Below the pieces are notes generated by a model. It was not told the DNA's origin, did not search any database, and was given only the letters and a program-made list of their open reading frames with translations. A stretch of DNA of 64,000 nt from Acanthopleura granulata (lineage: Eukaryota; Mollusca; Polyplacophora; Chitonida; Chitonidae): contig JABBOT010000002.1 in NCBI GenBank assembly GCA_016165875.1, forward strand, positions 23,202,265-23,266,264. The letters run 5' to 3'. Every line of letters starts with the position of its first letter. The stretch's first letter is position 1. Made by a program: the position numbers and the translations under genes. This document shows positions 38,001 to 48,090 of this stretch, piece by piece.

Positions 38001-40842
38001 CAAAGATGTTGTTCTGGCCATAAGAAAGTGCTGCCCCGAAAAGAACTTTTCCACGAAGATCAAACTCATTGAAATACAAGTCCTGTGCAAGTTTTGTTCT
38101 GGGGCTCTTCTTTCATGCCTAAATCGGATATTGAATAGGTCCAAAACTGCACGAATTTGACCAAATTAAACAATGGGACATTTTCAGTTGACTATAAATT
38201 TTTCGTTGATTCAAAAATTTACTCTTTCTTGCAAAATCATATACACTCATACATTGCATATCTATCGAAATTAAAGGAAAAAGTAATGTAGGAAATGTGT
38301 TTTTTCCTGATCAATTTATCGTTCCCGGAAGGGGCAGATTTCTCGTCTTATCATACCTCATCCCTTAACGTGGAGTTTGTTTTCGCACAAGTCTGCAGCA
38401 TCTGACTGCATGGTGGCTGTATACGCTACTTACGAAATCACATTACACTGTTATAAAAATGAAGCAACTGTCGACTTTGAGGCTTTTAACTACTTGAAAC
38501 TATGAAATTCCATTCCATTCCAAACTGATTCCATTCCCCCAAACTCTCTCGCTTGGGTCCTCATGAACGTAGCCGAAATGAGTGTGTATATGGATCGGTC
38601 ATGTGTTCAAAGGAGTTTTAATTCTGCTGAGGAGGTCTCGGTCGGGGTCAAACCTCTCCGGGAATCGATAGCCTGCCAGTTACTACTCATGGAAATACCG
38701 GCCCCTCGCAGACACGAACTAAATCAATCCCTCCAGGAAACAAAACAGATGTGATGCTTTTCTCGGCAATTCGCTCTTGACAAATCACCCCGGGGAGAAG
38801 TCCAGTGGCTCTGACGGCTCTCATCGGTTGTCCAGGACTGACTCGTATGTGTTCTCAGTTCCGTAAATCACATTCGTGTGCCCCATGTAGGGTAAATACA
38901 AGTCGGTGCCTTGGCCTTAGACCGGTTCAACCTAACGTCCCACGTGAAGCATTTTGTCGGACTTAATGGCGTTCCCGCAAATCAGACGCTTCTATACATC
39001 CACGGCTTCCCAACGAAACAAATTATCTTGGTTTCGAAAACTGTTGGAATCAATCGCCATGGATTGATACTGTGCACAAGAGGCATTGCTAAAGGGTAAA
39101 CTATAACAAGGCAGACGGATGCTGACAGATGGATTTTATAGAGGAAAATATAACACATCTTCAAACTATGCACCCATCATATTTTACTCGCCAAGGTTTA
39201 AAGGATCTTCAAACAGATTATAGTTTTCATTCCTAATGGACGGTTAAAGATAAGGTACGTTTTGCACGGAAGGTCTTGCCTTCTCGTGTCACATAGCCGG
39301 TATCTTTCTCTTAAAGAATCATGAAGATTCAATAGAGAAGCGCCGACGTTTATTTTGACAATGGCCCCAAACTCTGACGTCAGTAACACAGTTGCCAATT
39401 ACAGACTTACTGGCGTTACTCTGCTGTTGCCCAGCCGTTAGCGCTTCCACCAAGACAGCTTTACGATTGCAGAAGAGATAAACAGTCTTAGGCAAAACTC
39501 TGTGTTTATCAACAGACTACCGAGCAGAATTAACGACTTTTGGGATTATTTAGTAAGAGAGAGAACAGTAATCCGTTGTTGTTGGTCTGCCACAGATACG
39601 ACAATCTATACAAGACACATGGTTCAGTAAGCCGTCTTGACGTTGTTGGCGATCGTCCAGTTTTTCGCGGCGCTCCTGACATTTGTAATGATCCTTACTT
39701 CAACAGTGAAACATGCACCGGCTTTACCTCTGTTTGACGGGAGGGCACCAAAAAGCAACAAACGGAACGCAAACGAATTCGTCAGGTGTGTTTCAGCGCC
39801 AGTTAGTAGTTGTGAAGACGAGTCGGTGGGAAATGACTGACGAGGAGTTCGTTGCTAACTCTTGATCAGACTTAGCACCTGTTTTTATACTTTGTTGTCA
39901 GACATTTACGGGAGAAGACAGGTGAACTAGAGGGCCACACGTGTGATAACCTCTCTCTAGCAACAGACATTTAAAGGCCAAGGCCCAGCCACGAAAGGTC
40001 TATTGTAGAACAAGGGATCATTTCTTCATTTGTGCGCAAACGAGTTGGGAAACCATAGATTGTGGTCGCCAGGGATTTACAACTTCCGGGGGTTATGTGT
40101 GCTCCTCACAGAGTATTTTAATTGGTAATTTACCAGACTTTAACAGTCATGGAAATGGCAGCCCTAAGGATAAGGAAACATATGATTTGAGTCGACAGGG
40201 CCGAATATAAAGAGCTCATGTGCCCGAAATTGTTTGTTTCAATTTAAAGGCTATACCGGAGTTTAAGCCGAAACCAAAGATTGACACTGTCAAACTAAGA
40301 AATGTATTTCTTAGTTTTTTGTCTTGAGAGTTCGAATCAATGCATTATCATTTTTGTGTCTATTGTTATATGGGCCTATTTACATCTTTCATTTGTGCAC
40401 ATTAACCAAAAATACGTGACAAAATATTTTTTTATTTGTTTAACAAATTTTTTCTCACCATTAACGGTTAGAGAACTTTTTCCTTTGTTGGTTGTTGATG
40501 TGAACAGTACATTTTCCTACAGTAAAAGTGGATTGATTTCCGTACAGCTTTCTACACAACAAAATATATAATGAGTGCACATTGTACGTTAAAATAACTC
40601 CAACATGTGCTGTGTACATAATAAATACAACCACTTAGTTCGCAGAGATATGTGCCGTGGCAAAATATGAACACAAGATAGGAGACATTTTTTTGGTAAT
40701 TTTTTCTCGTAATTTATTTCTCGAATGAAGGGCCTTTTATAGTTGGAGGAAGTTTCTCTCTAAATTTAGTCAATGAAGTTTGTTTAGAGCTGTCCTGCTG
40801 TATAAGCACTGATGTGTCTTTATCGAATACCGTCTATATGGC
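35073..40842. other. 5.8 kb with no recognised gene
   Basis: Several open frames of 60-150 residues occur (for example 35997-36401 and 37702-38160 on +). None shows a recognisable domain, signal peptide or repeat, and several start at non-ATG codons. A CT-rich tract lies at about 35821-35860. Confidence 0.4.
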
Positions 40843-40854
40843 TACAAATTCTTG
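40843..40854. repeat. Target-site duplication, 5' copy
   Basis: TACAAATTCTTG directly before the SINE is repeated exactly at 41117-41128 directly after it. This shows insertion by target-primed reverse transcription. Confidence 0.9.
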
Positions 40855-41116
40855 GGGGCCTCCGTGGCTCAGTCGGTTAACGCGCTAGCGCAGCGCAATG
40901 GGCCAGAAGCCTCCCACCAATGCGGTCACTGTGAGTTCGAGTCCAGCTCATGCTGGCTTCCTCTCAAGGGGAAGGTCTGCCAGCAACCTGCGGATGGTAA
41001 TGGGTTTCCTCCAGGCTCTGCCCTGTTTCCTCATACTATAATGCTGGCCGCCTTCGTATAAGGGAAATATTCTTGAGTACGGCGAAAAACACCAATCAAA
41101 TAAATAAATAAATAAA
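40855..41116 (+). mobile_element. Full-length tRNA-derived SINE
   Basis: The best-preserved copy in the window, about 262 bp. The tRNA-like head GGCCTCCGTGGCTCAGTCGG (A box) leads to GTGAGTTCGAGTCCAGC (B box). The body follows, with CTGGCTTCCTCTC, AAGGTCTGCCAGCAACCTGC, GGCTCTGCCCTGTTTCCTC and AATGCTGGCCGCC. The tail is ATATTCTTGAGTACGGCG-AACACCAATC ending in (AAAT)n. A perfect 12-bp target duplication flanks it. It would be transcribed by RNA polymerase III and mobilised by a LINE recognising the tail. The minus-strand frame 40948-41178 is an antisense SINE reading. Confidence 0.95.
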
Positions 41117-41128
41117 TACAAATTCTTG
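41117..41128. repeat. Target-site duplication, 3' copy
   Basis: An exact second copy of TACAAATTCTTG, following the AAAT tail of the SINE. Confidence 0.9.
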
Positions 41129-42898
41129 ACAAAGTGATGACCTGAATTTATATAGTTAAGGCTATTAAAAATGCACAAATGGGAAAAGTTTGCGCATGCG
41201 CCGAGTTATGAATCGATGTGCAATACCTCATACCATTTTACAAAATTGATTCATTTATGACACGCTAACACTGGAATAATTTAAATCAACTAAAACCTAA
41301 GTGCACTGCACTCGCTTCCCGTGTGTTTTGATATGTCTACCTATATCTGTATGCATGATATGAATTTAATGAACTTAATCAAACAGAAACTTTAGGAATA
41401 TATTTCAGTATGTATGCTGACAGTAAGAAAGCTACAGTCACGAACCCTTCATAAAAGATCTCCTTTTATTTGTAAATTAAATTTTTCCAGCTTAACGAAC
41501 ACTGTACACAACTTGCTTGAAGATTGCTCCATCCTAACGAAACCATTTTTAGAAAGCATGCTTTTTAGTTTACAAAGGTGCTTCTCCTTATGCTCCATTG
41601 CATGCCCTTGTCTGTTTGTATTATTTTTCATGGGATATTTGTAAAGATGATGACTTCCACGTGAGAAGTACATCTGGTTCTTTTTGCTCCAGCTGCCCTT
41701 TCCATTTCTCATACGTAATACGACTCCTAAAGTACTTCTCATTTTATGGTGCCAGAGACCAAAATATACACCTTTGCTATTAAGATCCACTGTTTCTATA
41801 CTTAGTGTCAGTCTAACGCCCGCCTTTGAGAATTACGGAAACGCAAAGAATGCTTTTGTGTGTAAGGGATTGGAGTAGACCTAGACTTTAACACGTACAG
41901 TCTGTAATCGATGCACTTCTCCTGATTAAGGCGATTGAAACGGGGAAAATTGTTATTCTTTATTAACTGCATTGTTAAGATGCTGCCACAAAGCATGATC
42001 CCAAGATAAAATGATTTTGATAATTTACAAGATGTTATTTAAAATTTCTTTCACGTGTACCCCTGAGAAATGCTTGCATGAAGCAGTTCAGTGCATATTG
42101 CCAAAGAATTCCACATGTAAAGGTGACAATGTTTACAGAGGGGACTGATCCAGTCGATGCTACCAAGGCAGCATTGTAATATATAGATGTCTGGTAAGCT
42201 TTCAATACGCTTTCAGCCCACGTGCTTGTTGCGTATACCAGGTCCGTTACCACGGTGCTGTTTTCTGCCTATTGCCTGCCGCAGAATCAGCTCTTAGTTC
42301 ATAGCTGTGTATGTCTTAAGAGGGGTAAAGCACCCTTATAGCTAACACGAGAGTTCGTGTGAGAACACGTATTGGTCTGAGCGTAGTGGGAAACAGCCAG
42401 TTTTCTCCACTTAAGTTGAACTGCACTTGTTTATGAGTAGCAATGGCTTTTCACAATCGTTATCCCCGGATATTTGTGTTGGAATGTCATATAATGCGCC
42501 TGGGCATTTTCCTCCGGTGTCGGGCTGAATGTTACAATTATGCAAAAAGCCGCATAATAATCTTCTTAGTGTGAACATATATCTATTATAACTCTATCGT
42601 TGCTGTTTGAGATTCCTGAGATTCCTACAACACTACTGGCAACATCAAATACCTTGCTCTCCCTCGCCTCGCTACACCTATATAACGCTTTTTCCTTGGA
42701 GCCAATAGCCTGACAGAAATAACACATATTCTAACAATGTTTTAAGTATGTAAATGTTACATTTGTTATGGTATATGATTACCCATGTCCCCATCATGCT
42801 CTGGTTTACTTTACTTGGACCATAACAGAACAAACCGTACCTAAATTGAGGTATATATTGCAAAATTCAACATTTAAATATTACGCCGCGATGAATGT
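41129..42898. other. No gene seen
   Basis: Open frames exist on both strands over the same bases at 41414-41878 (the minus frame is Lys-rich and would start at GTG). No family features are visible. Confidence 0.4.
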
Positions 42899-43100
42899 TA
42901 TTTATTTATTTGACTGGAAATTTATTTGTGGTCTTATACGACTAACAGCACTATACTTGGAGGAAACCGTGCAGATCCCGGAGGAAATCCAAGACAATCC
43001 GCAAACCAGGTTGCTGGAAGACTTTCCCGCCTACAGCCGAAGAGAAAACTAGCAAGAGCTGGACTTGAACTCAGAAAGGTGAGTAGTTCCTGGGTCATTT
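42899..43100 (-). mobile_element. Diverged SINE copy, reverse orientation, head missing
   Basis: Read on the minus strand, the body from AATGACCCAGGAACTACTCA through a decayed CCAGCTCTTGC, the GCAACCTGGTTTGCGGA-like block and CGTATAAGACC to a poly(AAAT) tail matches the full-length element. It carries many substitutions and a damaged tail. Homology stops before the tRNA head, so it is 5'-truncated. Open frames 42768-43052, 42926-43264 and 42934-43206 lie over it. Confidence 0.85.
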
Positions 43101-43599
43101 TCCTTCCCAAGCAAACCCCATTGACCACAGGGAAAACTATCCACCTTTTGCAAGTTACTGATGGGTTTTCCAAATGTATGCACATCACATTGGTTGAAGC
43201 CTCCAAAGAAGGTCAGACTGCGCAAACGGTAACAAGGGGGTCATCGGCCATTTGTTGTCACTAAGCCCCCACAAACAATGAAAGAAGCCATTTAGTAGTA
43301 ATAAATCTATATTGTATCATAGTTTGGTGTTACATGTAGTCCATGTAGTATGAGTGTAACTCCAAGGAAAGCAAACGTTTACATTTTGATACATCTATAT
43401 TTCGTCATTTATGTAAGGCAAGGGTTCGTCTAATTTTGGAGATGGACACAAGTAATGTATATGGTATCGGTATAAACATGACACAAAGAAATTACAATGA
43501 ATGATGTAAACATTAGTCTACGTGTAATGCAAGGATGCCGGTGTTACATACAATCGTTAATACAACCAATTATCATCGATGTAGAGTGCAAACGTCCTA
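43101..43599. other. No gene seen
   Basis: No recognisable feature. Confidence 0.35.
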
Positions 43600-43920
43600 G
43601 AAGCCTGCCTCTTTCAAGGTACAGGCTCAATCCTGGCCTCGGACAGTGAATTTGCACATTCCTCAGCTCTCACTGTTTGTGGGACCTTCTTGACCAGACG
43701 CGTTACAACGCTCGTATGATCGATTGCGCCCGCTGTGGTTCACTCACGACCGTTTGTCTTCCACCAGCATGTTTTCATCCCTCACATATGGGAAAGTTGG
43801 TCAGTAACTTGCCAAACGTCGGTGGTTTACACCGGCCACTCCCGTTCCCTCCATTCATGAAGATGACCCTCATCACGCAAGTGAAAACTTGTCTGGCGTG
43901 GCGTTAAATAGCTAAACAAC
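43600..43920 (+). mobile_element. Second SINE family, diverged copy
   Basis: The head resembles a tRNA 3' half: GCCTGCCTCTTTCAAGGTAC then AGGCTCAATCCTGG as a decayed B box. The middle contains TTTGTCTTCCACCAGCATG. The 3' body reads GTCAGTAACTTGCCAAACGT, CGGTGGTTTACACCGG, TCCCTCCATTCATGAAGATG and ACGCAAGTGAAAACTTG, and the tail is GGCGTTAAATAGCTAAACAAC. Tail and body-end resemble the first family but the head and centre differ. It therefore looks like a separate SINE using the same LINE machinery. Confidence 0.6.
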
Positions 43921-44681
43921 TGGCGTAAAATAAGACGAGACGGGGAAAACAAGTTAGTCACGTGTTCAAAAAACGTGATCTATAACGCCGTTTAGTGCCG
44001 CTACACACTTTGATACCGAGACTAGACTTATCGCTTCTGTCCACATAAGTTTGTTCTACACATATTGATCTCCTCGCTGCAATGCTCTAAAGCCAGCTTA
44101 TCGGTCCTCCACAGCTAACGGTAAAATCTGCATTTATATGGCCGTTTTGTGTATCTCGACGTCTCCAAACTTCCCAGGGCCCTAATTGAGTTTTGACGAC
44201 TCACTATCGATTTGTATACAAAGTTGTGTTATTCTCTTGTTTCATGATTGCCCCATGTAACGCCATATTCAGTATAACGACTATACGCATGTATGATTTA
44301 CGAGGTACGATTTACACGTATGATTACGTAAGATATAAATGCGAGTCATTATGCAACGTTCTTATGAGGATGAATACTTGCAAGTGCAAGAAAATATCTT
44401 GTCTCCATGGCGTTTTCTGGTGCTGACAGAGGCCGTACTGAAAACGTGTTGATGTAAAAAAGCATTATTATCTCTAATCCATGCTTGCAATGCAGAATCT
44501 TCCAGTGAATACATGTGTACGACAAGGGCCACAGTTTATCATCAGCCCAGCAATGGCTTCCTCCCACCCTTCCCTAGCAGCATCAGGCGTGTCCCATTTA
44601 TCGTGCCAGTCTAAGCAAAGACTCACAGGAGTTATAGCCAGTCATTTGACTTATAAATGAGCAAATCATTGCCGATCTTAC
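43921..44681. other. No clear gene
   Basis: A minus-strand stretch at about 44490-44650 stays open and reads rather protein-like (tracts such as LDWHDKWDTPDAAREGWEEA). It has no convincing splice junction to the candidate exon at 44682-44913. It may be part of the same decayed gene or chance. Confidence 0.25.
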
Positions 44682-44913
44682 CTCCTGCTATACATGGACC
44701 TTAGCAATGTAATTTGTCTTGGGTCGGAGTTCCCCTTGGGGATCACGCTTGAAAGTGCTCGAGCACCATCGGTTGCGAGCAACTGTAACATGGACTCAGC
44801 TTGAACTTTAGATAATTTCGTTTCAGCACATTTCCCACTTATTTGATCATCTACAACAAGGCTGGCCAAAGCTGCCTTTGTGCCTGGTAGACGTCCCATT
44901 CGGATTTTGAATT
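44682..44913 (-). CDS. Putative internal exon of an unrecognised gene
   Basis: On the minus strand a 232-base open segment is bounded by an acceptor (TTTTCATTTGTAG, AG at 44914-44915) and a strong donor (GCAGGAG|GTAAGATC, GT at 44680-44681). It would enter in phase 1 and leave in phase 2, giving about 76 complete codons from FKIRMGRLPGTKAALASLV to a QITLLRSMYSR end. The composition (Ala, Leu, Ser, Lys, Gln, balanced charge) looks like a folded protein, unlike the Phe/Tyr/Ile-heavy chance frames nearby. I do not recognise the family. No neighbouring exon was convincing, so it could also be a transposon or pseudogene relic. The longer frame up to 45031 begins at TTG and is not a plausible N terminus. 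Confidence 0.3.
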
Positions 44914-47391
44914 CTACAAATGAAAATGTATCAAACCTGAATGATAATTTGTTGAAGTGCCATTTTGACATTGATAATATGATGTAAAAAGTCGGCAAGC
45001 ACACAACCCTGCAAGGGACATATTTTCTCAAAATCTAACAGTGATTCAGTTAACGTTTCAGTTAACGTTTACAATGAAATCATTAAAGCTATCATTTACT
45101 GACCTCTTCACCCAATTAAGTATATAATCAAAACTGGTTGCTTTGGAATCTCTAACTAAAATTACCATATTTTGTATAAGAAATTTAGATTGTTTTTATT
45201 TCATTGTGGTATAACGCCATAATAAAGAATGGTGGCCAGTCTTATCAGTGGACACAAGCACTGGAAATAGGGTTATAAATACATATCCTAACCATTGTGA
45301 AATTTGCGCCCTCGATTCTCCACCGAAATCTGAATAAAGCCAAACCCCTTAAAACCATTTATAAGCTGATATTAATATTAAAACAGATATTAAGCTTTCG
45401 TCGTTGTCTCAAGATGAACGAAAGTATAAGTCTATTCTATCTTAATCGCGAAACATTAAGTAACACGTGTTAAAAGTAGTTTCAAAAATATTTTAGACCT
45501 GTTTACGAAAATAATTATAAAACATCACAATCTACATATCGGTTTGTTCGTTTATATTAAAATTTTTAAAACACCTCCGCTGGCTGTGGTTACATCCACT
45601 TTAAGACAAATATTAACTTAGTGGAATATGTAATCGAAAGGAGTTTTAAACAATTGGTTCTTAATACAACGATAAGTAACGTATTATTGACAAAAATGGG
45701 AACAGAATTTATCGCCCCACTAAATCTATTTAAAGAACGCGAATTCTTAACGGCCTGAATAGCTCCTTGCAATAAACTATTTTGCTGGTTCAAAGCTCTA
45801 AGGATTATCACGCGACAGTCAATTCTAGGTAGTGGTCCATGTATGGATCCATATATGGCTATATATTCGACATAGATATAACCTGTAACTTCACACACGA
45901 TCATCAGAGGGTCACAGCCTTTGTGATAGCGGTCAGTCGGTTTGAGTCATGTTTCTGAGATGTGGTTTTATCTATCTGGAAACAATTTTTGTTTCCATCC
46001 CAACTACGAATAATAGTTCTTTATCAAATACAAATGTAAAATCGGCATTGGTTAGAATACCATCAATCAGAAATCTTTTAGTAGATAATACGAACGTTTC
46101 AAGTGGACGGAGATGGCCAGGTTTCCCGTAGTTTAGGGGCTAGTCAAGGGTCCATTTGAATAAACGAGTATGTTTTTCTTTTTAAATTAGATTCCACACA
46201 TTTGCTTTCGAGTTCAAACTAGTGATGTTTCCTCGTGTTTGTTTGCTTCGGTTTAACAGTTACCTTCAATAACATTTCAATCATATTACCTTGAATTGAA
46301 CGTCTCTTTTGTATATCATTTCCGTAAAACGCTTCCTTCAAATCTTGTCCGAAAGTGAAATGATACAATATAATATCTATATTTGGTATTTAATTAATAC
46401 TTTGGAATTAATTAACTGATGGAACTTATTAGTGATTTTCCCTATGCAACAGATCTTTTTCCAGTATTCCTTGTCGTTATTGTTATTATTATAAATTAAT
46501 GTAATTGTGAAAAACGTCACATTGTCAAATGGGCATAATTCCCCGGGTCACGCATGCTAATGGTCATAATACTGTTGTCCTTGCCGTGTTTTGCACTCAA
46601 ATCGCAATATCGTGTCCTCTTATATTTAGAATCTAAGAGGGAACACGGTTCTCAGCATATAGCATCCGCTATTAGCCTGTGCTGGTTACAGCGTCGGTGC
46701 CGAGGGAAATGACCTCTTCTGTGGCTAACATCTCTGAAATGAATGGTATAAGCAAGATGTTAATCCCTTCTCTGTTGGCCATTGGTTTGTTCCTCGCTAG
46801 TACGTAACAGGCACTTTCTGATGGCTTGCTCAACGTAACCCAATACCGATACAAGTTTTTTGCATGTTTCTTTGAAGGTCCAAATGGAACCCTGCTAGTG
46901 AAACTTGAATAAAAAAGGCTTTGATTATCGGAGTGTCAATTGAAATCTGCTGGCCAGCCCGTTATCATCTATGGAAATATCGATCGGGCCCATTGCAATT
47001 TGTTTATGAAGCATCTACGACGGTGGCACTCTATTTTTGGAGCGCGCCTTCTCCGTGAGACCAATTACACGACCATGTTGATTGAAGGTTGTTTGTGAGC
47101 TTCCACTTCCAGGTATGTCATGTAGTCTTCACAGAGAAACTACTAGTCGGCATCTGTCTCCAGATATGCGTTCCTTGGTGGTACTGTCGATTTACATGTA
47201 CAATATGCTATGTATCAGAGCATCCTTACCTCGCTGGCAGGGGCGGTGTGAATATTCTTACACCATTGCTCACGAGAGCTATTTGATGGGTCTCAGAATG
47301 CCTAAGAAGACAGACCCAGACCGTTATCATGACTTGCTCACAAGATTCAGAGACCATTCTAGCTTTGATTTTTTTTTTCTGAAGATTTATA
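44914..47391. other. No gene seen
   Basis: AT-rich. A short direct repeat, TTCAGTTAACGTTT, occurs twice at about 45047-45071. No protein family is recognised in the frames at 45590-45904 (-) or 45949-46131 (+). The frame 47082-47534 ends in the adjoining minisatellite. Confidence 0.4.
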
Positions 47392-48090
47392 TAGGGTTCT
47401 GGAGAGGACTTTTATTGCGGCTGGGCTTCTTACGATGCGGAGGGTTCTTCTGGGGATTTTCATTATGGCTTGTTCTTACAATAAATATGATTCTGACAGG
47501 GATCCTTATTATGGCTTGTTCTTACAATCCATAAGGCTCTGACAGGGATTCTTCTTATTACCTGATTTTACAATTCATAAGAATCTCGCAGGGATTCTTA
47601 TTCTTCTTATTCTGGCCTGTTCTTACAATCCTAAATGGGGGCCTTCGTTGCTAAGTTGGTTAGCGCGCTAGCACGACGTAATGACCGCAGAAGTTTCCCA
47701 TCAATGCCGTCGCTGTGAGTTCAAGCCCAGTCCATGCTGGCTTCCTCTCCGGACGTACGTGGGAAGGTCTGCCAGCAACCTGCGGATGGTCGTGGGTTTC
47801 CACTAGGCTCTGCCCTGTTTCCTCCCACCTCAATGCTGACCGTCGTAGCATAAGCGAAATATCCTTGAGTAAACCACCAATCAAATAAATAAATGCAATC
47901 CATAAATGTTCTGACAGGGATTCTTATTATTACTTGATTTTAAAATTCATGGCTTGTTCTTACAATCCATAAGGTTCTGGCACGAATTCTTATTATGGCT
48001 TGATCTTGCAATTCATAAGGACCTGGAAGCAATTGTTATTATGGCTTGTTCTTACAATCAATAAGGTTCTCACGGGGAATCTTACAGCTT
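47392..48090. repeat. 46-bp minisatellite split by a SINE
   Basis: Units of the form GACAGGGATTCTTATTATGG-CTTGTTCTTACAATCCATAA-GGTTCT (46 bp) run from about 47392 to 47637. They resume after the SINE from 47895 to about 48090. Outer units at both ends are more diverged. The repetition CAGGGATTCTTATT / GCTTGTTCTTACAATC can be followed in about ten units in total. Confidence 0.9.
47638..47894 (+). mobile_element. SINE copy inserted in a minisatellite
   Basis: A near-complete copy: head GGGCCTTCGTTGCTAAGTTGG with TTAGCGCGCTAGCACGACG, B box GTGAGTTCAAGCCCAG, body CTGGCTTCCTCTCCGGACGT, GGAAGGTCTGCCAGCAACCT and TAAGCGAAATATCCTTGAGT, tail ACCACCAATCAAATAAATAAAT. The tail has lost the ACGGCGTA part. 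Flanks CAATCCTAAATG (47626-47637) and CAATCCATAAATG (47896-47908) look like a 12-13-bp target duplication. Because the host repeat itself contains CAATCCATAA, part of that match is expected. Minus-strand frames 47660-47884 and 47721-47903 are antisense SINE readings. Confidence 0.95.

Noticed and set aside
37702..38160. 152-residue frame with several cysteines
   Set aside because: Cysteine spacing fits no zinc-finger or disulfide family I know, and overlapping frames are open on the other strand.
41449..41790. Lys-rich 113-residue minus-strand frame
   Set aside because: It starts at GTG, overlaps an open frame on the other strand and has no family features; probably chance.
47082..47534. 150-residue frame with hydrophobic C-terminal part
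   Set aside because: The hydrophobic end is the translated 46-bp minisatellite; the first part has no recognisable features.
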